64,000 bases of DNA from Chrysophaeum taylorii (taxonomy: Eukaryota; Sar; Pelagophyceae; Pelagomonadales; Pelagomonadaceae), in assembly GCA_029834535.1 (NCBI GenBank), contig JAQMWT010000590.1, positions 62,001-126,000 on the forward strand, in the 5' to 3' direction. The translations under genes were made by a program, and so were the position numbers. Shown here one piece after another: positions 44,007-54,540 of this stretch (positions are counted from its first letter, which is position 1; every line of letters begins with the position of its first letter). The notes beneath the pieces were generated by a model. That model searched no databases, had not been told where the DNA came from, and worked only from the letters and a program-made list of their open reading frames with translations.

Positions 44007-45840
44007 TTAAGGTCTAGTGATCGAGCGCCGGGGCCAGACGTGGGAGGCAAGTTGTTGCTGGCGGGAGTGGAGGCTGACGGGCGTCTCCTCGGAGACCGCG
44101 CGCGCCCGCTCGGGGAGATCTTGGGCGACCACGAAGAGGTCGTCCTCCTGGTCGCAGGTCTCGCGGAGCGCCGCGAGCGCCTAAACTGAAATGAAAAAAA
44201 TCACGGGTGAGAGAGAGACGCACGATCTCAAAGGAGGTGAGGGCGTAGCCGTCGGCGCCGAGGAGGAGTTTTTCGTCGCGGCAGAATCGTTTTGCGAAGG
44301 CGATCTCGGCGGCGGGGTGTTGGAGGTTGGCCTGGAGGAGGGTGTCGCAGAGGGCGGGCATGAGGTCGTCCGACGCGACGCCCGTCTCGCCGAGCTCGGC
44401 GGCCAAGGCCTCCAAGGTAGCGACGAGGGCGCGGAGCTTGCCTCTCGCGGTGCGGGCGAGGGGAAGCTTGTCGAGGGCCGCGAGGGAGGGTCGCTTCTCA
44501 CCACCGCTGCTGCGACTTTTTTCTAGTAACGCCGCGCGATCCGGGAGGTCCTCGACCCGGTCCCGGAGCGAGTCCAAGACGGCCTGGTACCTCAGCTCGC
44601 GGGCCGCGCGGTCCGAGTCGTCCATGATCCACTTCGTGCTGCTTCCCGCGTCGTCGTCGCCGAACAAGGCCGCGTCGACGGCCTCGAGGGCCGCGATGGT
44701 CGCCTCGCGGCGCGACCCGAGCGCGGGGTGGTACCTCAACAAACTGTCGAGGACGACTCGCGCGGCCGCGCACGCGCGACCGACGGCGTCGGGCCGAAAG
44801 AAGTGGTCGTTCACGACCGCGAGGACGGCGCCCGGGGCCGTCGATGCGTCAGCGAGCGCAGACCGCGAGACGTAGGCCGCCACCGCCACCACGGGATTCG
44901 GGTCGGGGATCCAATGCTTGTAGGACCTTTCGGCTATGAGCGCGTCGTAGAGCACGTCGGCCGGCCGCCGAAATGCGATGCCGGTGAAGTAGCACCGGAG
45001 CGCCCCCGCGGCGGCCTTCCTGGCGGCCCCCCACAACTCGTCGTCCTCCTCGATGTCGTCCTTGTCGGCGGCCCTCGCGGCCGCCGAGGCCTCGAGGTCG
45101 AGCGCCGTTCTTTCGCGCCTAGACCTCGCGATTACGGGAACGAAAAGGTCCTGCGCTGCTCTCTCCAGGCCGCGCTGCCGGTCCACCGAAAAGGCGTCGT
45201 CGAAGGGGGCTCGCTTCGGCGGCGGCCGCAGAAGCCGGCGCTCCAACGCGATATCCGCCGCCGGGTCGTCGTCGTCGTCGTCGTCGTCGTTCACGGTCGG
45301 ATACTTATCCAGAAACTCGCCCAAGCTCAGGGTCTCGGCGCCAATCTTCGCAACCCAGGGCGCGTCCTCGTAGTCGCCCCCCCGCTCCAACACGCACTCG
45401 ACACCCCCGCACATCACGGTCTCCCCCGGCTGCACGGGCCGCCGAGCCCGCCTCTCGAGTTCATTACCGCAAGCCAAAGTCGTCGCGTCGGCCCACTTCG
45501 ACGTCCTCTCGTTCGGGTTGTTGTTTACCCGCACCTCTTCGTACCGGTCGAGGAGCTCCCCGAGGTCCATCACCTCGGTCATCGAGAACCGCCGAAGGGC
45601 GACGTCCACGCCCTGCTGCGCGTGGAGAACAACGAAATACGAACCGTCAAAACGCTGCCTCAGCTCGGCCCAGTCGGCGAACCCCGTCAACCGGTTCTGG
45701 AAGCACTGGATCCAGCACCCGGCTGCGGGCTCGGCGAAGGGGATGCCGCGCCGGAACGACGCCCGCCACGCGCTCGTCACTCGAGACCTCCTCGACACCT
45801 CTGCCAGGCACTCGGACTCACTTGCGTGGGCCCATCGCAT
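44007..45840 (-). CDS. VPS9-domain protein (putative Rab5-type GEF), 2 exons
   Basis: Exons 45840-44224 and 44180-44007 are separated by a 43-nt intron (gtgcgt...tttag) and give 596 residues. The VPS9 signature lies at about 480-550: SDDLMPALCDTLLQANLQHP, then EIAFAKRFCRDEKLLLGADG and YALTSFEI. Splicing joins this to ALAALRETCDQEDD, matching the expected end of the VPS9 helix (LtnleaAl...). Without the intron the frame leaves the family pattern. VPS9 proteins activate Rab5-family GTPases on early endosomes. The N-terminal 300 residues are unfamiliar, with an acidic DDDDDDDDP run. The sequence upstream of this ATG is a caaacaaa repeat and is not coding. Confidence 0.75.
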
Positions 45841-45907
45841 TGATGCTAACCCTCCTTCGATACTACAACAACAACCTTCTAACAAACAAACAAACAAACA
45901 AAAAAAC

Positions 45908-46981
45908 CACAAACCCACCCACATCCTTCATGCTCCCCACACACACACCCACCCCCCTCTTAACAGTCGACATTTAAAAACAAACAAAAAAAAACCTAAT
46001 GACATTAGGGGGTCGGACAAGTGCAGGCCAGTAAGTTCACCTAGTCCCAATCTCTAACCCCTGTAAGTTCAGATCTGGTCGCAGTAAGTTTCATATTATA
46101 AGTTCACCTGGTCAGTAAGTTCACCTAGCTCACACCAACTCCTTTGAGCTCAACGCTCTCGCCTCCGCCAATCTAAGCTGCTTTGATCCGCACGCAAAAA
46201 CCCTTTACTCTAAAAACCCCAGTAAGTTCACACTTGGTCTCAGTAAGTTCACCTGGTTACTCAGCTCACCTAGTCCCAATCTCCAACCCCAGTAAGTTCA
46301 CCTGGCCCCAGTAAGTTCACCTACAGTGCGAGTGTAGACGCCGGGAGGGGGCTTGTCGGTATTGCGCAGCACGTGTGGGGTAGGGTGGAGTCGTCGACCC
46401 AGATGAGTATATACTCGGGGATGCCGATCGACAGAGAGCCACGTAGAGCTGGACGTGACAGAAGACGGGCTTGTGGGCAAGAGGATGCGGACCTCGCGGG
46501 GCGTCTGGTCCTGGCTCTTGTTGATCGTTTGGCGTAGGCGGGCCTTAAGCGATACAGGTTGGAGGAGCCTCGGTGACACGACACGATCGATCATGTATCT
46601 GGTACCGTTGCAGTGGCCGTGCGACGGGTCGAGGTTGCGAAGACATTAAGCTCGCGATCAAAGTCAGCATGCCGTTGGTTGTCAGGGAGTTGAAAACTCT
46701 ACTGTAAAGAGCGAGGCGTCGTCTTCCGACCCAGCCTAGTCAGCCGAAAAGAACTCCGACGCCTCGTCTCCGGGAAAAAAAAGGCCGCGGTCATGCGCGC
46801 GTTGTCAGCATCGACAACATCGTTTCGACGGGGCGTGAGAATGGCGCGCTGAAAGAGCCGCCGCGGGTCGTGGAAATAGTCTGCGAGGTCGCCGTAGACG
46901 GCTTGGAGGATCACTGTCTGGCTCTCGCTCCTACCTGATCCTTACTCTCGCGCCTACCTGATCCTTGCCCTAAATCGAGGG
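45908..46981 (-). repeat. Helitron-derived tandem unit, copy C (inverted)
   Basis: The inverted counterpart of copies A and B. The body is 46016-46981 (about 966 bp), with its tail at 45908-45979 (...ccctcttaacagtcgacattta...). It retains the same helicase C-terminal blocks (TINKSQDQTPREVRILLP, VYGDLADYFHDP) and the gtgaacttactgg minisatellite at 46020-46330, read here as ccagtaagttcac. Confidence 0.75.
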
Positions 46982-46984
46982 ACA

Positions 46985-47310
46985 AACAAACCCACCCACA
47001 TCTTTCATGCTCCCCACACACACCCCCCTCTTAGCAGTCGACATTTAAAGACAAACAAACAGACAGACAGACAAACAAACATCTGTCGATTAGTAGTTAG
47101 GAAGACAGACAAACAAACATCTGTCGATTAGTAGTTAAGACAGTCTTGGAAATAGTCTGCGAGGTCGCCGTAGACGGCTTCGAGGATCAATGGCCGGCTC
47201 GCGGGCCTATGTGATCCTTACCCTAAATCGAGGGACAAACAGACAAACAAACAGACAAACAAACAGACAAACAAACAGACAAACAAACATCTGTCGATTA
47301 GTAGTTCAGA
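46985..47310 (-). repeat. Helitron-derived unit, copy D, internally deleted
   Basis: The tail is at 46985-47050 (shared with copy C over about 65 bp, including acccacccacatc and tcatgctccccacac). A (cagacaaa)n microsatellite with two copies of atctgtcgattagtagtta follows. Only about 90 bp of the body's first part survive (47143-47233, ...tctgcgaggtcgccgtagac...). The head microsatellite runs to 47310. The middle of the unit is missing. Confidence 0.7.
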
Positions 47311-47989
47311 TAAGAAAGTTCGTACGAGCCGTTAACTATGTTTCAGTTTGTACTAAGACATACTCAACGGATCGCTGAGCTATGTTCATTTGTACTCAAG
47401 CAGTATGTGCCGCCACGCTGCGAGATCGTCGCGATGGAACTAGTCCCCATAGTGAAGTCGGCATCCTTTCGTCCCCTCACGCAAAAAAAGGGGAAAGCCC
47501 ACGCGTTGTAGGACCCGTCGTTGCGGCGCGGGCTAGTCTCGTTTTCTTATCCGACCCTACTAAGTTATGTAGTAAATCTGTCCTCCTTACTTATAATAAA
47601 ACCATTATGTACGGTGCACCATTGGTCGTCGTCGTGTCGTCGTCGTCTCTATGGCGGGCCATGGCGATCCGAGCGCTAGACGGGCGGGCCCACGACGAAA
47701 TATGAGCTCCGAGATATATTCTCACAGATGCCAGAGCTTCTCCGAACCAGAACAGAAGAGGCGGCCTCCGCGCAGATCTGGTGCTGAGTGGTGGTGCTGG
47801 TGGTGCTGGTGGTGCTGGTCCTTGTCTTGTCTTGTCTTGTAGTCGTCGTCGTCGTCTTCTAGGTGCTGGAACAGGGGCGTAGAACATGAAAGACAGGCAG
47901 AGCGACGACGACGACGACGACGTCGGTCGGTCGTTCGATTGATGGGGTGGTCGCTCGCCGTGGAGGAATGGCGAGGAGGATATCAATGT
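47311..47989. other. Intergenic
   Basis: Between repeat copy D and the end of the phosphatase gene. It contains short (tggtgc)n and (gtctt)n runs near 47791-47840 and a (gac)n run near 47905-47920. No gene seen. Confidence 0.5.
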
Positions 47990-49087
47990 TTACGACGACG
48001 AGGACGCCACGTGGAGGCGATGGTGCCTGGGAGAGTTTCCCTTGGCGACAGAGCGCCTGGAGGCAACGTGAGGCGCGCGCGGCTTGGGTTTATTATTGTT
48101 GTTCGAGGCCACGCGGGATTGGGCTCCCCCGTCGACGCGAGGGAGCGAGGCGGGGGTGCGCGACTTTTTGGATGTTTTGGGGGTCTGGGGAGACTCGGCC
48201 TCCTCCGCGGCGGCGACAGCATCGGCCACAGCGCAGTCGTTCTCGTCGAACGAGACTTGCTTGGCCACCGGAGCTTCCACAGAAATCTTTTCGCTGGCAA
48301 GCCTCTTCTTCGCCAAGACGTCGTCGCGCTGGAGGCGCGAAATGATGCGGCAAACCTGGTCGCGCTGCTTGGGCGTCTGCGGCGAGCCGACCGCAATGGG
48401 AATGCGGCGCGTGTCGTGGACGAACTGACACCTCACGAGAGCCGACCGGTCGTCGACGCCGTACAACAAATGAAGCAAGAGGCAGACGATGGTCCCCGTC
48501 CTGCCGTGGCCACCCCAGCAGTGAAGGTAGACGACTTCGTTCGTCGCGCGGAGCCGCTCGGCGAGGTCTACGGCAAACTTCGTTACGGCCGCGTCCTCGC
48601 CAACGTTGCAGTCCTCGATACCAAAATGCAAAAAACTGAGCTGGCGCTTCGGCTCGTCGTCGAGCTGCGCCGCGATGTCGACCGCCGACCCAAAGTACGG
48701 CCGGAGCGCCGAGCCGTTCCGCCACTGGTCCTCGGTCGCCCGAGGGTCGTACTCCCTCTGTAGGCACACGAAAGTCGTCACCCCCATCCTCAGTATGCTC
48801 GTGAGCATCCTCGCGTTCTCCTCGTCCTCGGGCATCCCGGGGAAGGCCCCCACCATCAGTCGCCCGGGAAGCACCCAGTTCGATTCGTCCGTCGGACCGC
48901 AATACGCCGACCGCTTTTCCGCGATCACCTCGAGGGGCTCCAAGGTCGGCAGCCCCACCAATTTAGCGTTCTGGTTCACGTCCCGCGGCGACCCCAACAA
49001 CGTCGTCGGACCCACCGGATTCTCCGGCCCATTGCACGGCGGCGCGAGGGACCGTTCCGGCCCGCGCTTCCGGCTGTCGACCACCAT
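47990..49087 (-). CDS. Cys-based protein phosphatase (dual-specificity/PTP type)
   Basis: 365 residues from the first ATG. The frame is open for 12 more codons with a GTG and no ATG, so a 5' exon is possible. The active-site loop is HCWGGHGRTG (C190, R196), fitting C-x5-R. It is preceded by VVYLHC and followed by TIVCLLLHLLYGV, as in dual-specificity phosphatases. LVGLPTLEPLEVIAE, VLPGRLMVGAFPG and SILRMGVTTFVCLQ form the N-terminal strands, and IEDCNV may supply the general acid. The last 100 residues are low-complexity, basic and Ser-rich. The GG in the loop resembles tyrosine-phosphatase-like proteins of protists and bacteria rather than classical MAPK phosphatases. Substrate unknown. Confidence 0.8.
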   Translation of the reverse strand: MVVDSRKRGPERSLAPPCNGPENPVGPTTLLGSPRDVNQNAKLVGLPTLEPLEVIAEKRSAYCGPTDESNWVLPGRLMVGAFPGMPEDEENARMLTSILRMGVTTFVCLQREYDPRATEDQWRNGSALRPYFGSAVDIAAQLDDEPKRQLSFLHFGIEDCNVGEDAAVTKFAVDLAERLRATNEVVYLHCWGGHGRTGTIVCLLLHLLYGVDDRSALVRCQFVHDTRRIPIAVGSPQTPKQRDQVCRIISRLQRDDVLAKKRLASEKISVEAPVAKQVSFDENDCAVADAVAAAEEAESPQTPKTSKKSRTPASLPRVDGGAQSRVASNNNNKPKPRAPHVASRRSVAKGNSPRHHRLHVASSSS

Positions 49088-50620
49088 CCTCAATTTGTCG
49101 ACGTTTGCGATTGGATGCGCCACGCTTTTTTTTATTTCCCACCACGGACGATCAAGACAACAAAATTATTGTTCGTTCTTCCCACTACTAGTGACGTGGC
49201 CTTTGGCGAAGATACACAATACTCAACGCGAACCCTCTCGATGACAGCGATAATTCACGAATCTAAGACCTCGACACCTTGAACATTTACGAACATGATT
49301 TTTCAAAGGTACAGCGTGCTGCAAGCATTTCGTCTCATCCAATCGAAGGAAGAACCGTGCCGCTCTGCCGAGTGTGAGCAGGGATGAGTGGACATGCAGA
49401 TGAGAGCCCTGGACCCGCCACTGCTTCGCGCGCTGGATCCAGGATTCATGACAGATCTTCTCGTCGGTCGGCGATTGTTTGCATGGTGTGTTCCGCGTGC
49501 CGCCTTTGGTGGCTTGAAAAGAACTGCGCGTGGGTGGGTGGAGTGCCCTACGTACTACTGGCTGCACCCTGTCATTCGTATACCCCGTTTTAAATATAAT
49601 TACAGCAGCTTTCCTGCGCGCGTCGCTGATGCCCATTCTTTTTCAGATCTTTAGGAGCGGCGGCGAATACCTCGTTCTCGGGGATATGGGTGATACGAGC
49701 GATGCTGCGCCCTTCATGCTCCCTGCGCACGACGGTGCCTACTGCTGTCATCTAGAGACGGTGTAGCAGATATGTCTCTTTTCCAACCCAAGTCTGAGTC
49801 CCGCGCGACTGACTGCCTTTGGCGCGAGACGGCGCCCATCGTAAGGGCTTCAAAATGAACTCGACTCCGGGAGGTGAAGTCCCAATTGAAGATTAGGACG
49901 AGCCTCCTCGGGTCGAGTTTGGCGCGACTCCAAACCTGGAGCTGGCTGTCGGTGTGTTGGCGAGAGTATAGTTGAGCTCGAGCGAGATTGTTGAATAGGG
50001 CGAGACACTGCTTTGTATGCGAGACTACCTACCACCTTGCTCATGTCGTCGCATAAATTCCGAGAATGTAGATGAGGATAGGCTCGACAAATAAACGAAT
50101 TTATAGATTCTCGATTCTCTTATGTTTTTGCAAGATTCAAAGCGCGACCGCGTTATCCGCGTGCACCACCACCACAGTGCCTTATATTATTGAAGGTCAT
50201 GAAGGGCGATGCCAGAGTTGGAACGTTGTTGGTGGTTCTTGTTGCTTGATCGTTTTAATTGCAGAATGTCGTCTCGTGCGCCAAAGGACAAGATCCACGA
50301 AAAGCCCAAACGCTTGTTCTGTCAATCGAAAAAACAATTGGTGACTGCTGTATCCTCCTGGCATATGGATAAGCTCGTCCTTTTCGAGACGCTGATGTGC
50401 ATACCACATTAACTCGCGTTACCAATCATATGATTGTGTTTGATGGCCATGTCCCGCGATGCACCGCGACCGAAAATGACACCGAATCTGCCAATATTCC
50501 AGACCATTTTCCGTCAGAAAATAACAGCCGATATCGCACGACGCCTCCCTCCCACCCGCATATCGATCGATCGCACATAGCGTACCGATGCCATTAACGC
50601 ATTCCTCCTGCGCGGTGGGT
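49088..50620. other. Gene-poor stretch
   Basis: About 1.5 kb, AT-richer than the coding neighbours. Only short overlapping open frames without domains are seen. No RNA gene recognised by eye. Confidence 0.5.
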
Positions 50621-50629
50621 GCTCTCGAA

Positions 50630-52430
50630 GTGTTCCGTTCACATTTTTCGCGAAGTTTTATCGCCGCCAGCCTTGTTTTGACACAGGAATCATTGTGGAT
50701 ATAGATCAGCGGCCAATCCGTGATGAACTTGGCGCTGTACCATCAGATGACGAGATTCGTCGTGCTGCGCGGCAATTAAATTTTTCAGCTGCTGGAGCAT
50801 CTGGCGTTCGTGCGGAGAGGCGGACGCTCGCTGGTCGGCAGAGCACGTTCAGAAATCCCCAGTACAGTAGTGCATGATTTCCGTTCTTGTCCGACTAACA
50901 ACCTGAAGCACGAGATATCCCCCTTCTTGGTATTTTGCCGAAGAAAGGTGACCTTTCGCTGCTCCCAGCTTCCTATCGCGGCGTGATGATATGCTCGAGT
51001 TCGCTCAAAAGATTGTATCTCAGCCGAGCTACGAGTCGCAGTGCGGCTTTCGGCCGGAACGGGGGACTCCCGACGCAACCTTCAGCCTAAAGATGGCATT
51101 GAAGACGAAGCGTCGTGAGCACGGCATGGAAACATGGGTACTATTCAATGATTTCGCCTAGGCTTTCGACAGGGTCCCGCGGGAATTTACTTTGGCGAGT
51201 TCAATCGGAATTTCGACGTTCCAGCGAAACTCGTACGACCCATTATAGCTCTCCACCGTTTACAAGTACGGTTCTCCGTCTCCGGCGCTACCGCCACATC
51301 ATCGGCGTTAAGCGGGGTGATGTCCTAGGCCCGGTTCTTTTCGCTCTACACATAGCGGCCTTGACCATTCCGTGGCGACGTCGTTAAGGTCGGGAACCAG
51401 CATGCGTCTTCAAGACGAAGCATGATGATGTACTCAGTCGACGTCGCTACAACGCAAAACGCGGCACCGAGGAAGAAGTCGCACTCGAAGAGTCAGTGTA
51501 CGCCGATGATGTGGCATTACCGATTCGGGATCGTCGTGCCGTGAATGAATGGCAACGCCCCGTCTCATCCGGCACTTTTTGCCAGATGATGGGGTATGGA
51601 AGTCCGCACGGGTGACCGACAAGCAGGGGGAAAGTCGAAATCCGAGAGATACTGTTCGTCGCCAAGCCCGGCATTCTCTACGATGACCCGACAACCTACG
51701 ATGGTGCCGACCTTTCTGACTTAGACTTAGTCGACGGCCGTCGTATCCTCGTGGTGGCGACATTTAAATACCTAGGCTTTATACTCTCTCGCAAATGCAG
51801 TGACTCTGAGGACGCTGACTCTCGTCTAAAGAAGGCGGCAGCGGCGTTTGGCGCGCTCCGTCACTACGTTTTTGCCTCGAAATTCGTCTCAGTCCGAGCC
51901 AAACGAACTGTCTACGTCGGTCTTATCCTTGGCATCCTCCTTCACGGTGCGGAATCATGGCGCCTAACCGAGGTTGTCTACAGTCGTCTACGATGCTGCT
52001 TTCACGCACAATGCGCACGCGCGATGTGCCGCGTTACACGTCGCAGCAGACCAGGCAACATCATATCAAAACTTCAACCCTTATCCGGCGGCGCCTCGGC
52101 CTGGATACTATCGACATCCACATCTCGCGCCGACAAACAACTTCGCTGGGCAGGCCACGATACCCGGATGCCCTGGCTTCGGAAAATGCTCACCTCCTGG
52201 TGTGCCTCAAAACCTCCCCGCGCGTCCCCGCAGTTCACGTTTAACGTACGGCCGTGGTCTCAACAAGGCACTCCGCCAGTTCCATATACTCACAGCGACC
52301 TCGTACTCCCTCGCGCAAAACCGTGACAACTGGCGACAACACATCAACTCGTCCTCTCAATCCCCCTTTCTACCCCCCCCCTCTCGTCGCAAAGTAACTT
52401 TCTCCCACGCGCCATGGCTCTGGGATTAAT
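50630..52430 (+). mobile_element. LINE (non-LTR retrotransposon) fragment with decayed reverse transcriptase
   Basis: Broken frames carry the LINE reverse-transcriptase blocks in order. LPASYRGVMI at about 50960 and CGFRPERGTPDATFSLK at about 51035-51095 come first. Then ETWVLFNDFA followed by AFDRVPREF at about 51130-51190, KRGDVLGPVLFALHI at about 51310, and the YADD box at about 51510. The C-terminal thumb-like part (FKYLGFILSRKCSDSEDADS, then LRHYVF and LHGAESWRLTE) runs to about 52030, with an RQRWAGH-like block near 52140. Stops and frame changes are numerous, no endonuclease domain is visible upstream and no poly-A tail or target duplication was found. It is a 5'-truncated or heavily decayed copy. 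Confidence 0.8.
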
Positions 52431-54540
52431 TAATTAACCTACGCCCCGTGCATCGGGCTGGCCTCAAACTAGTTAGTTAGCCAGTTAGTGTTATTACCTC
52501 TCGATAAACATGAAGTCACCGATTGGTCGACGATTTCGCATTATGTGGGTTTTACATATATAAAACCGCCATTTTGCCCATGGCAGGAGGAGTCCAACCT
52601 TTTTAAGTTGCGCATCGTTCGACACCATTGTTGTAGCAACATCCTCGCCGCATCGGATCAGCCTCTGCCTCAATTTCGGCGTCAAGCGCTCGATGACATT
52701 CGGCGCACCTTGAATCGCGATTTACAAAAAACACAGCGAATAATTTGTGACCAATGCCCATTACAGAATATGATGACGATTATTCGTGCCCAAGCGGAAT
52801 TTTGTTCCGGTGGAATATTTAAATGCCCTTATGTTGTTTTGTGTACTGAGGTTCAAATGTTCTGTTCAAATGAGGGAATACGCTGTTCAAAATGCTACTA
52901 CAATATGAATACTACTAACCTTTGAGAGTTTTACTCATAAACACCCACGCAACCACCTTGCAAAAAAGTGTCTCCATAGCTCTCAACCGCGGGTTGGCCA
53001 GCGCGAAGCATCATAAGTCTCGACGCGGTGCTGGAGCGCGAGCATGGAACGCGAGCTGCGACCCTTGCCGGATTGTTTCGGCGCGGCTCTCCTCGTGCTG
53101 ACGGGAGATAGAACCTCTCTGCGTGTGGTGGATGGATGGATATGGCGCGCAAGGCTTGTGCGCTCATGGGTTGGGATTTCGATGCAAGGATGAGGGGCGG
53201 TTCACTGACCGCAATTGTGCAGGCGCTCGCGGTCGAGCTCCAACTCGACGTCTACAAGCCGGAATACAAGCCGGAATTCAAGCTGGTGCCCGCGGAGCGC
53301 GAGGAGCCAGCTCAAACGAATTCGCCGAATCCGCGTCCCTCCCGTCGGCGGCGTGGTACCGAGAACGGTGACGCAGATGAAGACGCGCGCACCCTCGCCG
53401 ATTCCGCTCGTCAGAGGCTGCCCAAGCACTCGCGGCAATGAAGAGTCTAGCTCGGTCCATTTGAGATACAAAACACTCCAGCCCAAAAAATTTCCCTGGC
53501 GTGTAAGTTGCTGTCCTCTTCTCCCGCAGTCCCACCGAGGCCGCCGCTCTGAGTTACCTAGTTAATTTACAAGCTTGGGCAATTTTGTGTCCTTGCGCTT
53601 TCTTTTAAAAAAAAAAAGAAGGGCGTGGTGACGAGCGAAATTTGGCCGAAGTTCACCAAACAAAACACGGCGACAACCTCGGTCTCCGTAATGACATCGA
53701 TATGGGTGAAAAGGATGGATGAATCCTGCTCTTTTGGGTCCAACCAAGCCGTAGGGAGAACGCCGCAGCTTCCTTAGGCGGCGGCCCCGAAGAAAGTAAA
53801 TATCCGTAGCCCCCCCTCGGAAGCGAAAGAATATTGACGGTAGTAGTAGTAGTAGTACCGTGTGGCACCAGAACAGGCTGAAGTCATCGTCGACCGCGCG
53901 TCGACTCGCGAGGCACCTCGAAGAAGATCGCCCGCTTGAGAGAGAAGCAACGAATCGTGTCAGCCGGGAGGAAGGCTATCTTCTTCATGATTCACTGGGG
54001 TCGAGTAAGAAGACCCCACCAGCTCGAGTGGGTGGGTGCCCTCTGAGGTGTGTGTTCCCGTTTGATACCTCCCCCCAACGCAGCCAGGTCCATTGACCTC
54101 GAGCCGCTCGAAAGAGAAACAAAAGAAGGTCCCCTCTGTTGTTCTCCGTCGACAATTGCCGGCCGTTGTAGTATAGTAGGAACCTTGTACCTCCTCCTGT
54201 ACAAAAAGTTGTTTTTACTCATCCCTGACCCTTTTATTGCGGCTCGCCCTCTGCCGTCCACTGCAAACGGCCAGCGTCTCCGACGTTGTTTCACGAGCTT
54301 GCCCTCCTCCTCTCTCGTCATCATCTTCTTCTTCTTCTTCTTCCGGAGTCTTCTTGCTCACCCTGCTGCCCCCTGCTGCTTGCTCTTTTAGACTTCCCCC
54401 CACCACCAATCGTCAAGGATTTTACTACCCTAAACCCTCGTCTGGCGGCCCACCTTTTCTTTTTGAGAGAGAGAGGGAGAGAGAGAGAGTAAATAATAAT
54501 ACTAAACCCTCGTTTGAGGGCAGACCGTTCGGAGAGGAGG
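52431..54540. other. Gene-poor stretch upstream of SPT6
   Basis: About 2.1 kb. An AT-rich open frame at 52488-52925 has no ATG start and no domain. Frames at 53120-53450 look like non-coding GC-rich sequence. A (gag)n run at about 54462-54489 and the sequence after about 53870 probably belong to the SPT6 promoter and 5' UTR. Confidence 0.5.

Noticed and set aside
44014-44180. Read-through C-terminus of the VPS9 gene in the unspliced frame
   Set aside because: The Arg/Gly/Pro-rich tail breaks the VPS9 pattern. The 43-nt intron restores it and gives a different stop at 44007.
45841-45924. Hydrophobic N-terminal extension of the VPS9 gene resembling a signal peptide
   Set aside because: It is encoded by a caaacaaa microsatellite and lacks an ATG. 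The first ATG is at 45840.
47050-47310. Regular short repeats resembling a CRISPR array
   Set aside because: They are (cagacaaa)n microsatellites without unique spacers, in a eukaryotic genome.
52488-52925. 145-codon AT-rich frame after the LINE
   Set aside because: No ATG at its start, no recognisable domain, and composition like the surrounding non-coding DNA.
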